36,874 nucleotides of DNA from Mediterranea sp. (in: CFB group bacteria) (GCA_031261785.1 JAISIZ010000107.1:1-36874); one strand, 5' to 3'; positions 26,125 to 34,802 are shown, counted from the stretch's first letter. A program made the numbers and translations. The notes: a model not told the origin generated them from the sequence alone.

Positions 26125-29100
26125 TTATGCTCCTTTCTTTTCGGATGAGCCTTCCTCTACCTTCTTGTTCTTCATCATGCTGTAGGCGATGGGCGAGGCG
26201 ATGAAGAGCGACGAGAGCGTACCGATGACCACACCAAGGATCATGGCGAAGGCGAAGCTACGGATAGAGTCGCCGCCGAGGATGAAGATGCAGAGCAACA
26301 CGATGAGGGTGCTCAGCGAGGTGTTGATGGTACGCGCCAGGGTGGTGTTCAGCGAATCGTTGAACAGCTGGTAGCGGTCGCGCTTGGGATACAGGCCGAA
26401 GAACTCGCGCACACGGTCGAAGATCACCACCTTGTCGTTGATGGAGTAACCGATGGCGGTGAGGATGGCGCCGATGAACGTCTGGTCGATCTCGAGCGAG
26501 AAGGGCACCAGCCCCCACAGGAGCGAGTAGACGCCGATAATCATGATGGTGTCGCTGGTGAGCGCGGCGATGGAGCCTACGCTATAGGCGATGTTGCGGA
26601 ACCTGATGAGGATGTACAGGCCAATGGCGATGAGCGCCAGTACGACGGAGTAAATGGCGCCCGTCTTGATGTCGTCGGCCATGCTGGGTCCCACCTTCTG
26701 CGAGCTGATGATGCTGCCTCCGGTGTGGTTGTCGCGGTCGATGAAGGTCGCGAGCGTGATGTTGTTGGTCAGCAAGGGCTTCACGGCTTCGTACAGTCGT
26801 TCCTCTATCTCGGAGTCGACATTGTTGCCATCGTCCTGTATGCGGTAGTTGGTGCTGACGCGCACGGTCTTCTTGTCGGTACCGATGGCGATGACGCTCA
26901 CGTTGGCGTCGTCGAATTTGTCGGCGATGAGGTCGCGCACCTGCTCTACCTCGACGGGTTGCTCAAACTGCACCTTGTAGTTGCGTCCGCCGGTGAAGTC
27001 AATGCTCTGGCTCAGTCCGCGGATGCCGAACGAGGCTACGCAGATGAGGATGATGGCCAGCACGGTGATGAGCGACTTCTTGTTGGTGCCCATGAAGTCG
27101 AAGTGGGTGTCGACCAGCATCTTGCGCGAGAGCTTCGAGGTGAACGTCAGCTTCAGCCACTTGTCCTTGCCCATGAAGTGCTCGTAGACCAGGCGGGTGA
27201 CGAACACGGCGGTGAAGAACGATACCAGGATACCGATGATGAGCGTGGTGGCGAATCCGCGGATGGGACCCGTGCCGAAGTTGAACAGGATGATACCGGT
27301 GATGATGGAGGTGAGGTTAGAGTCGAAGATGGCCGAGAAGGCGTTGGAGTATCCGTCGGCCAGCGCCTTCTTCACTGCCTTGCCCGAGCGGAGTTCCTCC
27401 TTGGTGCGCTCGTAGATGAGCACGTTGGCGTCGACCGCCATGCCGAGCGAGAGCACCATACCGGCGATACCCGAGAGGGTGAGCGCCGCCTGGAACGAGG
27501 AGAGGATGCCCAGCGTGAAGAAGAAGTTGAGGAACAGGGCGCCGTTGGCCACCATGCCGGGTATGAAGCCGTACATGACGCACATATAGATCATCAGCAG
27601 CACAAGCGCCACGATGAACGAGAAGGCGCCGGCATTGATGGATTCCTGTCCGAGCGACGGGCCTACGATGTCCTCCTGCACGATACGCGCGGGGGCGGGC
27701 ATCTTACCCGACCTCAGCACGTTGGCCAAGTCCTTCGTCTGCTCGGGGGTGAAGTTTCCGGTGATCTCGGAGCGTCCGCCAGTGATCTCGCCGTTGACGT
27801 TCGGCGCGGAGTAGACATAGTTGTCGAGCACGATGGCGATGGCATGTCCTACGTTCCGCTTGGTGAGGTCAGCCCAGCGGCGCGAGCCGTTGTTGTTCAT
27901 CGACATGGTGACGATGGGCTTGCTGTATTGGTTGAACTCGTCCTTGGCGTCGACGATCACGTCGCCTTCCAGCGGTGCCTTTCCGTTGCGTTCGGTCATC
28001 TTGATGGCGTAGAGCGCGAACATCTGCTTGGCCTGGTCCTCGGCGGATACTCCCCATTTCAGGCTCAGGTCGCGGGGCAGCTTGCTTTTCACGTCGGGGA
28101 TGGCGAGGTATTTGTTCAGCGTGGCGGTGTCCTTGTAGTTGACGGTCCCGACCATCGCTCCCATGCCACTCATGTTCAGCTGTATGAGCGAGAGCAGCGG
28201 ATATTGCTTCCTTAGCTCGGCCAGTTGCTCGGGCGTGGTGGTTCCCTGCGTGGTGGCCGTCTCGCCCTTGAGGGCGGCGGCCAGGCTGTCGGCCGCGCTG
28301 ATGGCGGGTTGGGGGGCGGCTACCGTGTCGGGCTTGGCCTCGGCGGCGGTGGCCGTGGTGTCGTTTTTCGCCTCGGCGGCCAATATGCCGCGTAGCTCGG
28401 CGTCGGCGGCTTCGAGGGCAGGTATCACGTCTTTGGCTTCGTAGGTCTCCCAAAACTCGAGGTTAGCCGATCCTTGCAGCAGCTTTCGCACGCGCTCGGG
28501 TTCCTTGATGCCTGGCAGCTCCACCATGATGCGTCCCATCTTGTCTTCCAGGCTCTGGATGTTGGGCTGCACCACGCCGAAGCGGTCGATACGGGTGCGG
28601 AGCACGTTGAAGGAGTTCTCCACGGCTGCTTTCACCTCTTCGCGGACCACTTTCTCCACTTCCGCGTCGGTGGATTGTTGGTTGATTCTGTCCTTTAGTT
28701 GTTGGGTGGCGAAGAGTTCGGCCAGTCGGCCATTGGGAGCCAGTTTCTTGTAGTCCCGGATGAACAGGGTGATGACGTCATCCTGGCTGTTGACCGACTC
28801 TTTGGTGGCTTGTGCCAACGCTTGGTTGAACGTCTCGTCGGTCTTGTTGCCGGCCAACGCCTTGAGCACGTCGGGGACTGAGACTTCGAGGATGACGTTC
28901 ATGCCTCCCTTCAGGTCAAGGCCCAGGCTGATCTCCATCTCCCTGCATTGCTGCAAGGTCCAGTTGCCCAGCCACACTTTCGTGTTGGAGAGGGAATCGA
29001 GGTAGTCTTGCTCTACCTGGGGGTCTCCTTTCGCGATTTCTTTCGCCTTATTGGTATAATGGCGTGTCACGAAGGAGAAAGAAAGGTAGAACACGCATAC

Positions 29101-29148
29101 CAGCGTGAGCAATACCGCAAAGACCTTTACTAATCCTTTGTTTTGCAT
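26125..29148 (-). CDS. secDF: Fused SecD-SecF protein translocation subunit
   Basis: A 1007-residue single-chain SecDF, the form normal for Bacteroidales. It uses the proton gradient to help pull secreted proteins through SecYEG. SecD half: membrane helix 1 (about 7-28), LGLDLKGGMNV near 75-85, large periplasmic P1 domain, then helices about 505-650 including GMAVDANVLIYERTKEELRS (569-588) with the proton-path aspartate D573. SecF half from about 690: DFTGGRNYKV, then helices about 830-990 with GYSINDKVVIFDRVRE (900-915). P1 carries a low-complexity Ala/Thr/Glu-rich insert (about 245-305). It has its own -7 box and a strong 5' hairpin, and is followed by tandem terminator-like hairpins. Confidence 0.95.
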   Translation of the reverse strand: MQNKGLVKVFAVLLTLVCVFYLSFSFVTRHYTNKAKEIAKGDPQVEQDYLDSLSNTKVWLGNWTLQQCREMEISLGLDLKGGMNVILEVSVPDVLKALAGNKTDETFNQALAQATKESVNSQDDVITLFIRDYKKLAPNGRLAELFATQQLKDRINQQSTDAEVEKVVREEVKAAVENSFNVLRTRIDRFGVVQPNIQSLEDKMGRIMVELPGIKEPERVRKLLQGSANLEFWETYEAKDVIPALEAADAELRGILAAEAKNDTTATAAEAKPDTVAAPQPAISAADSLAAALKGETATTQGTTTPEQLAELRKQYPLLSLIQLNMSGMGAMVGTVNYKDTATLNKYLAIPDVKSKLPRDLSLKWGVSAEDQAKQMFALYAIKMTERNGKAPLEGDVIVDAKDEFNQYSKPIVTMSMNNNGSRRWADLTKRNVGHAIAIVLDNYVYSAPNVNGEITGGRSEITGNFTPEQTKDLANVLRSGKMPAPARIVQEDIVGPSLGQESINAGAFSFIVALVLLMIYMCVMYGFIPGMVANGALFLNFFFTLGILSSFQAALTLSGIAGMVLSLGMAVDANVLIYERTKEELRSGKAVKKALADGYSNAFSAIFDSNLTSIITGIILFNFGTGPIRGFATTLIIGILVSFFTAVFVTRLVYEHFMGKDKWLKLTFTSKLSRKMLVDTHFDFMGTNKKSLITVLAIILICVASFGIRGLSQSIDFTGGRNYKVQFEQPVEVEQVRDLIADKFDDANVSVIAIGTDKKTVRVSTNYRIQDDGNNVDSEIEERLYEAVKPLLTNNITLATFIDRDNHTGGSIISSQKVGPSMADDIKTGAIYSVVLALIAIGLYILIRFRNIAYSVGSIAALTSDTIMIIGVYSLLWGLVPFSLEIDQTFIGAILTAIGYSINDKVVIFDRVREFFGLYPKRDRYQLFNDSLNTTLARTINTSLSTLIVLLCIFILGGDSIRSFAFAMILGVVIGTLSSLFIASPIAYSMMKNKKVEEGSSEKKGA

Positions 29149-29197
29149 TTTACTTCTTTGATTTATTGTTTACTTTTATGTTAAATTCCTGGTTGCG

Positions 29198-29236
29198 GCC
29201 TTGTGCCGGGCGGGTAACCCCTGCCCGGTACAAGGC
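29198..29236 (-). promoter_or_regulatory. 5'-terminal stem-loop of the secDF leader
   Basis: Arms 29198-29211 and 29223-29236 are complementary over 14 positions with one mismatch, and GGG/CCC pairs extend the stem inward to a 4-nt loop. With the -7 box at 29239-29246, transcription should begin at about 29233-29236, so the stem would sit at the very 5' end of the secDF mRNA, about 50 nt before the start codon at 29148. Confidence 0.65.
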
Positions 29237-29238
29237 TG

Positions 29239-29246
29239 CAAATATA
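29239..29246 (-). promoter_or_regulatory. -7 promoter box of secDF
   Basis: The complement reads TATATTTG, matching TAnnTTTG. No TTTG occurs at the -33 position. It shows secDF can be transcribed independently of the M3 peptidase gene upstream. Confidence 0.55.
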
Positions 29247-29316
29247 GGCTTTTTTTCACATTTGCGTGTTATAAGCGGCGTTTTTTCTTTGGGCTGACCC
29301 TCTAATCTCTAACCCG

Positions 29317-31425
29317 TTAATCGGTGAGCAGTCCCAAGTTCCGCAGCATGGGTGTCACGCTTGGCTCTGCTCCGCGGAAATTCGTGTAGAGTGTCATTGG
29401 GTCTTCGCTGTCGCCCCGCTCGAGGATGTTGTGGCGGAAGCTGTCGGCGGTGGGTTTGTCGAAGATGCCATGTTCCTTGAATGCCTCGAAGGCGTCGTTG
29501 TCGAGCACGTTGGCCCACGAATAGCTATAGTATCCGGCGGCATATCCGCCCACGATGTGGTTGAAGTAGGTGACCCGGTAGCGCGGCGCGATCTCGGGGA
29601 TGAGGCCCAGCTTGTCCATGGCCTGCTTCTCGAAGGCCATCACGTCGAGCTTTTTCACCTGGTCCGCGTCGGTGAGCGTGTGCAGGTCCATGTCGAGGAG
29701 GGCGGCGGCCAGCAGCTCGGTCATGGTGAATCCTTGGTTGAAGGTCTGCTGGCTTTGCAGCTTCTCGATCAGCGCGTCGGGGATGACTTCGCCCGTCTGG
29801 TAATGTTTGGCGTACATCTTCAGCACCTCAGGCTCCACGGCCCAGTGCTCGTTGATTTGCGAAGGCAGCTCCACGAAGTCGCGGGCGACGTTGGTGCCCG
29901 ATGTGCCCCGGTATTGGCAGCGCGACAGCAGTCCGTGCAGGGCGTGCCCGAACTCGTGGAAGAGGGTCTCCACCTCGTCGATGGTGAGCAGCGAGGGGGT
30001 GTCGCCCACGGGCTTGGTAAAGCTGCCCACGTTGCAGATGATGGGGCGGATGGTGTCTTGCTGCTCGCGGTAGTTGCTCATCCACGCCCCGCCGCTCTTG
30101 CCCGGGCGGGGGAAGTAGTCGAGGTAGAGCAGCCCGATGAGCGAGCCGTCGGCGTCGCTCACGCGGAAGGTGGTCACGTCGGGGTTGTAGACGGGTATGC
30201 CCGTTATGGGTTCGATGCGTATGCCGTATAGTTTGCTGGCCACGTCGAAGGCTCCCTGGCGGACGTTCTCCAGCTTGAAGTAGGGTTTCACGTCCTCTTC
30301 CGTCAGGTCGAATTTCTCTTCGCGCAGCTTCTCGGTGTAGTACCACCAGTCCCAGGCGGCGAGCTTCTCGCCCTTGCCTTCCTTGTCCATCATCTTTTGC
30401 AGCTCGGCGGCCTCTTGCCGTGCCTTGGGGAGGGCGTGTCTCCAGAGTTGGTTGAGCAGGTCGAGCGCTTTCTGGGGTGTCTTGGCCATGGTGTTGTCGA
30501 GCGCGAGGTCGGCGAAGCTGTCGTATCCCAGCAGCTTGGCCTTCTCGAGGCGTAGCTCGATGATCTGCCGTATCGTCTCTTTGTTGTCGTTCTTGTCGCC
30601 GTGGTTGCCCCGGTTGATGTAGGCGGTGTATATCTTTTCGCGTAGCGGCCGGTTGGCGGAGTATTGGAGGAAGGGTAGCCGGCTGGCGTTGTGGAGGGTG
30701 AACAGCCACTTCCCCGGTTGTCCGGCGGCCTTGGCTTCCTCGACGGCGCTTTGGCGGAACCATTCGGGCAGTCCGGCGAGGTCGTCTTCTTTGTCGACGA
30801 AGAGCCTGAAGGCATTGTTCTCGTTGAGCACGTTGTTGCTGAAGGTGATGCTCAGCGTGGAGAGTTGCTTGTTGATGGCGCGCAGGCGTGCCTGTCCGGT
30901 GGAATCCAAGTTGGCTCCCGAGCGTACGAATTGTTTGTACATCTTGTCGAGCAGGCGGGCTTGCTCGCCGTTGAGGGCCAGGTCCTGCTTCTGCTCGTAG
31001 ACGGCCTTGAGGCGTTGGAACAGGCGGGGGTTGAGGCTGATGTTGTCGCTGTGTTCCGACAGGATGGGGGCCATCTTCATGGAGAGCGCGGTGAGCGAAT
31101 CGCTGGTCTCGGCGTCGGTCATGTTGTAGAAGATGGCGCCCGTGCGGTCGAGGATGGGCGAGCTGTTCTCCAGCGCCACGATGGTGTTCTCGAAACTGGG
31201 CGTCTCGGGGTTGTCCACGATGGCGTCGATGGCTTTGTTTTGTTCCTCTATGCCTTTGAGGAAGGCCGGTTCGTAGTGCCCCAGCTCAATCTTGTCGAAC
31301 GGGGGGACGCCATACTCGGTCCGGAACTCGGTGAAGAACGGGTTGTCGGCCGTCTTCTCCGTTTGTGTAGCGCATGAGCATATCATACAACTTGCGGCTA
31401 AAAGGGTTACTGCATTCTTAATCAT
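29317..31425 (-). CDS. dcp: M3-family zinc metallopeptidase, peptidyl-dipeptidase Dcp type
   Basis: A 702-residue lipoprotein peptidase of the thimet oligopeptidase family (M3). Zinc site: H490 and H494 in FHEFGHALHG, with E519 in DFVELPSQ exactly 25 residues after the second histidine, as in the family. The C-terminal part holds the substrate-closing segment RYRVTYFNHIVGGYAAGYYS (about 605-625). The N-terminus has a short signal sequence with lipobox-like ICSC (C18), suggesting periplasmic anchoring, where it would trim dipeptides from peptide C-termini. It begins 30 nt after the EEP-family gene and may be cotranscribed with it. Confidence 0.9.
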   Translation of the reverse strand: MIKNAVTLLAASCMICSCATQTEKTADNPFFTEFRTEYGVPPFDKIELGHYEPAFLKGIEEQNKAIDAIVDNPETPSFENTIVALENSSPILDRTGAIFYNMTDAETSDSLTALSMKMAPILSEHSDNISLNPRLFQRLKAVYEQKQDLALNGEQARLLDKMYKQFVRSGANLDSTGQARLRAINKQLSTLSITFSNNVLNENNAFRLFVDKEDDLAGLPEWFRQSAVEEAKAAGQPGKWLFTLHNASRLPFLQYSANRPLREKIYTAYINRGNHGDKNDNKETIRQIIELRLEKAKLLGYDSFADLALDNTMAKTPQKALDLLNQLWRHALPKARQEAAELQKMMDKEGKGEKLAAWDWWYYTEKLREEKFDLTEEDVKPYFKLENVRQGAFDVASKLYGIRIEPITGIPVYNPDVTTFRVSDADGSLIGLLYLDYFPRPGKSGGAWMSNYREQQDTIRPIICNVGSFTKPVGDTPSLLTIDEVETLFHEFGHALHGLLSRCQYRGTSGTNVARDFVELPSQINEHWAVEPEVLKMYAKHYQTGEVIPDALIEKLQSQQTFNQGFTMTELLAAALLDMDLHTLTDADQVKKLDVMAFEKQAMDKLGLIPEIAPRYRVTYFNHIVGGYAAGYYSYSWANVLDNDAFEAFKEHGIFDKPTADSFRHNILERGDSEDPMTLYTNFRGAEPSVTPMLRNLGLLTD

Positions 31426-31455
31426 TGCTTTTTAGTATTAGTATTTTATGATTAT

Positions 31456-32550
31456 CTAATTACGGTCTCGTTTGCTGACATAACACCATATCGGGTAATG
31501 GTCCGACGCCTTGATGCTCCGGTCCACCGTGCAGTGATAGGCTTTCAGGTTGTGGCTGACGAGAATGTTGTCGATGCGGAAGTAGAACTTGTTCCTGTTG
31601 TAGGAGATGCCCGCCCCGTTTCCCGAGCGCACGAAGGCGTTGTCCAGCAGCTTGCCCAGTTCCCCGTTGACGTACGAGATGGGGCCGTCGTTGAAGTCGC
31701 CGCAAGCGATGATGTTGGGATAGGGGCTGCGGGCTATGGCCTGGGCTACCGAGTCGGCCTGGTCGGCGCGTATGGCCGACGCCTTGACTAATTTACCGAG
31801 CAGTTGGGGAAAGCTTGTCTTCACCTTCTCGGCGTTGGGCGCTTCGATGAGGTCTTCGTACATGTTCCTGTCCTTGTAGGTGAGGTTGTTCGATTCCAGG
31901 TGGTTGTTGATGAGCGTCAGCGTGTCGTTGCCTATCTTCAGCGTGTACAGGGAGGAGCTGTTGTAGTTGCTCTTGTACTGGATGGGGGTGTTCGACAGGA
32001 TGGGATACTTGGAGAAGCAGGCCAGGTGGATGCCGTTTTGCTTTTCCTTTAGTATGGTGGAGTAGGGATACGCTTTCAGCGCCTCCATCACGTCCTTCCC
32101 GGTGACCTCCTTGTTGTTGGCCGACACGTAGTACTCTTGCAGGCAGATGATGTCGGCTCCACTCTCTTGCAGATAGGTCAGTATGGGGCTTTTCCCATTC
32201 ACCTTCCTGACGTGGGCGAAGCTCATCACGTTGTACGACAGGATCTTGATGTGCTCCTCGGGCGGGTCGCCTGCGAGAGGGTTGAGGGGGAAGTAGGCGC
32301 GTATCTGGGGGAGGCAGACCAGTATGCCTGCCAGCGGCAGCAGGGCGTACCGGTAGCGCACGCATAGCCAGAAGACCAGGAATATGGCGTTGAGGGCGAG
32401 GAAGAGGGGGAAAGCCAGTCCCAACGCGGAGGCGATGGGGTGCGCCTGTGGCTGTATCAGCCAGCTGTAGGCGCATAGTATCATCGTTCCCATGAAGAGG
32501 GCGTTGACCCCCAGGGCCGGGTACAGGATTAGTTTGCCAAGTGTTTTCAT
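31456..32550 (-). CDS. Membrane-anchored endonuclease/exonuclease/phosphatase family protein
   Basis: A 364-residue protein with three predicted membrane helices (about 5-30, 40-63, 67-85) followed by an EEP-fold catalytic domain. Motifs in order: SYNVMSF (N107), CLQEYY (E139), LINNHLES (N216, H217), CGDFNDGP (D285, N287), RIDNILVS (D327) and ASDHYPI (D350, H351). All metal-binding and catalytic positions are present. EEP enzymes cleave phosphodiesters or phosphomonoesters in nucleic acids, inositol phosphates or sphingolipids; the membrane anchor favours a lipid or extracytoplasmic substrate but does not prove it. It starts 3 nt after the rhomboid gene, in one operon with both rhomboids. Confidence 0.85.
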   Translation of the reverse strand: MKTLGKLILYPALGVNALFMGTMILCAYSWLIQPQAHPIASALGLAFPLFLALNAIFLVFWLCVRYRYALLPLAGILVCLPQIRAYFPLNPLAGDPPEEHIKILSYNVMSFAHVRKVNGKSPILTYLQESGADIICLQEYYVSANNKEVTGKDVMEALKAYPYSTILKEKQNGIHLACFSKYPILSNTPIQYKSNYNSSSLYTLKIGNDTLTLINNHLESNNLTYKDRNMYEDLIEAPNAEKVKTSFPQLLGKLVKASAIRADQADSVAQAIARSPYPNIIACGDFNDGPISYVNGELGKLLDNAFVRSGNGAGISYNRNKFYFRIDNILVSHNLKAYHCTVDRSIKASDHYPIWCYVSKRDRN

Positions 32551-32553
32551 CCG

Positions 32554-33462
32554 TTATCGTTTGCTTGCGTCGAACAATCGTTTCTTCTCCTCGGCCGTCA
32601 GGCTCTCGTAGCCCGACTGCTTCAATTTGTCGAGTATGCGGTCCACCTCGTCGGCCTCTTCCTTCTTGCGCGCGTTGTAGTCGTAGTCGCGTTGCCGGTC
32701 GCCGCGTCCTTCTCCGTAGTGCACCTTCATCCTGGGCTTGCGCGTCCAGGTCTCGTGGCTGAAGAGGGCGGCGAGGCGGTCGAGCGCCCAGTTGATCCAC
32801 GCGGTGAGGTCCCGTCCTTTGCGCAGGCTGGCGGCGAACCACCATCCTGCGAGCGCTCCGCCGAGGTGGGCGATGTGTCCGCCGGCGTTCGACGAGGTGA
32901 CGGAGATGAGGTCGAGAGCGATGACCACCAGCGCCAGGTATTTTACCCGTACGCTTCCCAGCACGAAGAGACGTATGGGGTAGTCGGGCTCTCGGTAGGC
33001 CGTGGCCACCACGATGGCCAGCACGGAGGCCGACGCGCCCACCAGCGTGGCGTAGTCTTGCTCGCCGGCGAAGAGCGGGAATATGTTGTAGGCCAGCAGG
33101 AAGGTCACCCCGCCCACCAGCCCGCCGAAGAGGTACAGTCCCCGCAGGTGCCTGGCCGAGAAGAAGTTGAGGAAGAGGCTGCCGAACCCATAGAGCCACA
33201 ACATGTTGAATAGGATGTGCAGCAAGTCGGCGTGCTCGAACATGTAGGTGACCGCTGTCCAGGGGCTGCGCAGCAGCCGGGCGGGCGAGGCGGGCAAGGC
33301 CAGTATGCGTTGGAGCAGGCCAGGCTCACCGTACTGGAACAGCCGCATGGCGATGTTGAGCAACGCGCCCGCGAGGAATACCCCTACATTTATATATATA
33401 AGCTGTACGAAGATACTCCCCCGGTCGAACGCCCTCTTCAGGTCAGCTATAATATGTGCCAT
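32554..33462 (-). CDS. Rhomboid-family intramembrane serine protease with DUF6576 tail
   Basis: A 302-residue membrane protease with six predicted helices in residues 15-212. HILFNMLWLYGFG (82-94) holds the oxyanion His/Asn; the nucleophile is S144 in VGASASV and the catalytic histidine H199 in IAHLGGALAG. The usual GxSG motif reads GASA here, a Gly-to-Ala change just after the serine. After the membrane domain comes a charged cytoplasmic tail (about 240-302) ending in a short helical module EVDRILDKLKQSGYESLTAE that matches DUF6576, common on Bacteroidales rhomboids. Its start overlaps the stop of the other rhomboid gene by 20 nt, indicating translational coupling. Substrates unknown. Confidence 0.9.
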   Translation of the reverse strand: MAHIIADLKRAFDRGSIFVQLIYINVGVFLAGALLNIAMRLFQYGEPGLLQRILALPASPARLLRSPWTAVTYMFEHADLLHILFNMLWLYGFGSLFLNFFSARHLRGLYLFGGLVGGVTFLLAYNIFPLFAGEQDYATLVGASASVLAIVVATAYREPDYPIRLFVLGSVRVKYLALVVIALDLISVTSSNAGGHIAHLGGALAGWWFAASLRKGRDLTAWINWALDRLAALFSHETWTRKPRMKVHYGEGRGDRQRDYDYNARKKEEADEVDRILDKLKQSGYESLTAEEKKRLFDASKR

Positions 33463-34183
33463 TGCTTTTATCTTTTTTCTTCCAATACAAGATGAAGAAC
33501 AGTCCGAACAGCATGCCGCCCAGGTGAGCGAAGTGGGCCACGTTGTCGCCCGGAGCGTTGGAAATGCCCGCCCATAGCTCTATCGCCGCGTACCCGATGA
33601 CGAAGTACTTCGCCTTGATGGGCACGGGCAGCGGGAAGACGAACAGGCGGTTGTTGGGGTAGAGCATCCCGAAGGCCAGCAAGATGGCGTAGACCGCTCC
33701 CGAGGCCCCGACAGTCTCCCCGTACAGGGCGACGTTCAGCGCGCCGATGGCGTTCGGCCCACCGGAGGCATCCCCATAGGTCATGCCATTTAGGAGGAGG
33801 TCCCGCCCGTGGGTGTAGACTTCCTGTAGGGTGGCCTGCGACAGCTGCCCCTCGAGCGTCGATATATGTATGTACTGTACCCCTTCCTGGATCAGCGCCG
33901 CCCCAATACCGCAAGCGATATAAAAAAGGAGGAAACGACGACTTCCCCACGTTTGCTCCAAGATGGGCGCGAACATGAAGACAGCGAACATATTGAAGAA
34001 GATATGGGTAAATCCGCTGTGCATGAACATATACGTGATGAGCTGCGCCGCGTTGAAGTCTGGGGAACTGAAGAGGTGCAGTCCCAAATACCAGTTTAAG
34101 TCTATCTTGTACCTTTGCGCCACTATCGTTCCGAAAAAAGCGAGCACATTGATTATAATCAAGTTCTTTGTAACAGTTGGCAT
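33443..34183 (-). CDS. Rhomboid-family intramembrane serine protease
   Basis: A 246-residue rhomboid protease from the ATG at 34183. Helix 2 has HIFFNMFAVFMFAP (H60, N64), the nucleophile is S161 in GETVGASGAV with the canonical GASG, and the histidine is H220 in VAHFAHLGGMLFG. Unlike its neighbour it has no long cytoplasmic tail, but a longer loop (about 100-150) between helices. The open frame reaches 34252, but a TACTTTTG -7 box at 34219-34226 lies inside that extension, so the ATG at 34183 is preferred. First gene of a tight rhomboid-rhomboid-EEP operon. Confidence 0.9.
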   Translation of the reverse strand: MPTVTKNLIIINVLAFFGTIVAQRYKIDLNWYLGLHLFSSPDFNAAQLITYMFMHSGFTHIFFNMFAVFMFAPILEQTWGSRRFLLFYIACGIGAALIQEGVQYIHISTLEGQLSQATLQEVYTHGRDLLLNGMTYGDASGGPNAIGALNVALYGETVGASGAVYAILLAFGMLYPNNRLFVFPLPVPIKAKYFVIGYAAIELWAGISNAPGDNVAHFAHLGGMLFGLFFILYWKKKDKSNGTYYS

Positions 34184-34218
34184 ACTCCAAAAGATGTATT
34201 TATCGTCTATAATAGGCG

Positions 34219-34226
34219 CAAAAGTA
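34219..34226 (-). promoter_or_regulatory. -7 promoter box of the rhomboid operon
   Basis: The complement reads TACTTTTG. A TTTG (complement of 34250-34253) lies 23 nt upstream, slightly longer than the usual 19-21. The start codon is 35 nt downstream at 34183. Confidence 0.5.
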
Positions 34227-34308
34227 CTAATAAATTCTGTTATGGAGCACAAAAAAGCGCTCTATTCACTCTTTTTCAAGAAATTGCAGCATTTTTTCTT
34301 GGTTTTTA

Positions 34309-34339
34309 TTTGGTATGTTATTTGCATCGCCTATATTTG
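34309..34339 (+). promoter_or_regulatory. Promoter of the HU gene
   Basis: TTTG at 34309-34312 and TATATTTG at 34332-34339 are spaced by 19 nt, a full match to the -33/-7 consensus, as expected for a highly expressed gene. The leader of about 60 nt is very AT-rich and has no Shine-Dalgarno sequence. Confidence 0.75.
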
Positions 34340-34405
34340 TGGGGTTATTTGTAGGAAAGAGAATCTTTTGTGTAACATTTATATATTAATTAATCAATTT
34401 AGTTT

Positions 34406-34678
34406 ATGAACAAGTCAGAACTTATTAGCTCAATGGCTGCAGAAGCCGGTTTGAGCAAGGCCGATGCCAAGAAAGCACTCGATGCCTTCATTACTTCTGT
34501 TACAAACGCCATGAAGAGCGGCGATAAAGTATCGCTGGTTGGCTTTGGAACGTTCTCGGTAAGTAAGAGAGCCGCAAGGACCGGTATTAACCCCTCGACG
34601 AAGAAAGCCATCGAGATCCCCGCAAAGCAGGTGGCTAAGTTCAAGGCTGGTGCCGAGCTTTCAGCAGCTGTTGAATAA
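34406..34678 (+). CDS. hup: DNA-binding protein HU
   Basis: A 90-residue nucleoid protein of the HU/IHF family. N-terminal helices MNKSELISSMAAEAGLSKAD and KALDAFITSVTNAMKSGDKV form the dimer body; VSLVGFGTFSVSKRAARTG (43-61) is the family signature and NPSTKKAIEIPAKQ the DNA-gripping beta-arm, ending KFKAGAELSAAVE. The length is exactly that of HU. By eye its codon use is less GC-rich than the flanking genes, as is common for very highly expressed genes under translational selection. It is monocistronic, with a strong promoter and a strong terminator. Confidence 0.95.
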   Translation: MNKSELISSMAAEAGLSKADAKKALDAFITSVTNAMKSGDKVSLVGFGTFSVSKRAARTGINPSTKKAIEIPAKQVAKFKAGAELSAAVE

Positions 34679-34693
34679 CTACGAGTTAGCGCT

Positions 34694-34737
34694 AAAAAAG
34701 GAGGAGACGCCCAGGCTGGGTGTCTCCTCCTTTTTTT
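34694..34737 (+). terminator. Strong rho-independent terminator of the HU gene
   Basis: GGAGGAGACGCCCAG (34700-34714) pairs over its full length with CTGGGTGTCTCCTCC (34716-34730), one pair being G-T; the real loop is a few bases around 34715. It is flanked by six A before and seven T after, so it could also act on the minus strand. Confidence 0.95.
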
Positions 34738-34773
34738 AGGCTGCCTGTCGGCGTTTTATCGGGAGATTTTATG

Positions 34774-34781
34774 TAAGTTTG
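34774..34781 (+). promoter_or_regulatory. -7 promoter box of argS
   Basis: TAAGTTTG matches TAnnTTTG and lies 21 nt before the argS start codon at 34803. No clear -33 element. It overlaps the alternative upstream ATG at 34779, which is why the later start is preferred. Confidence 0.55.
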
Positions 34782-34802
34782 CACCCTCAAAAAAAGACGA
34801 GT

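Noticed and set aside
29198..29236. Rho-independent terminator of the M3 peptidase gene
   Set aside because: No T-tract follows the stem on the minus strand, and the secDF -7 box lies between it and the peptidase stop, so a 5' leader hairpin fits better.
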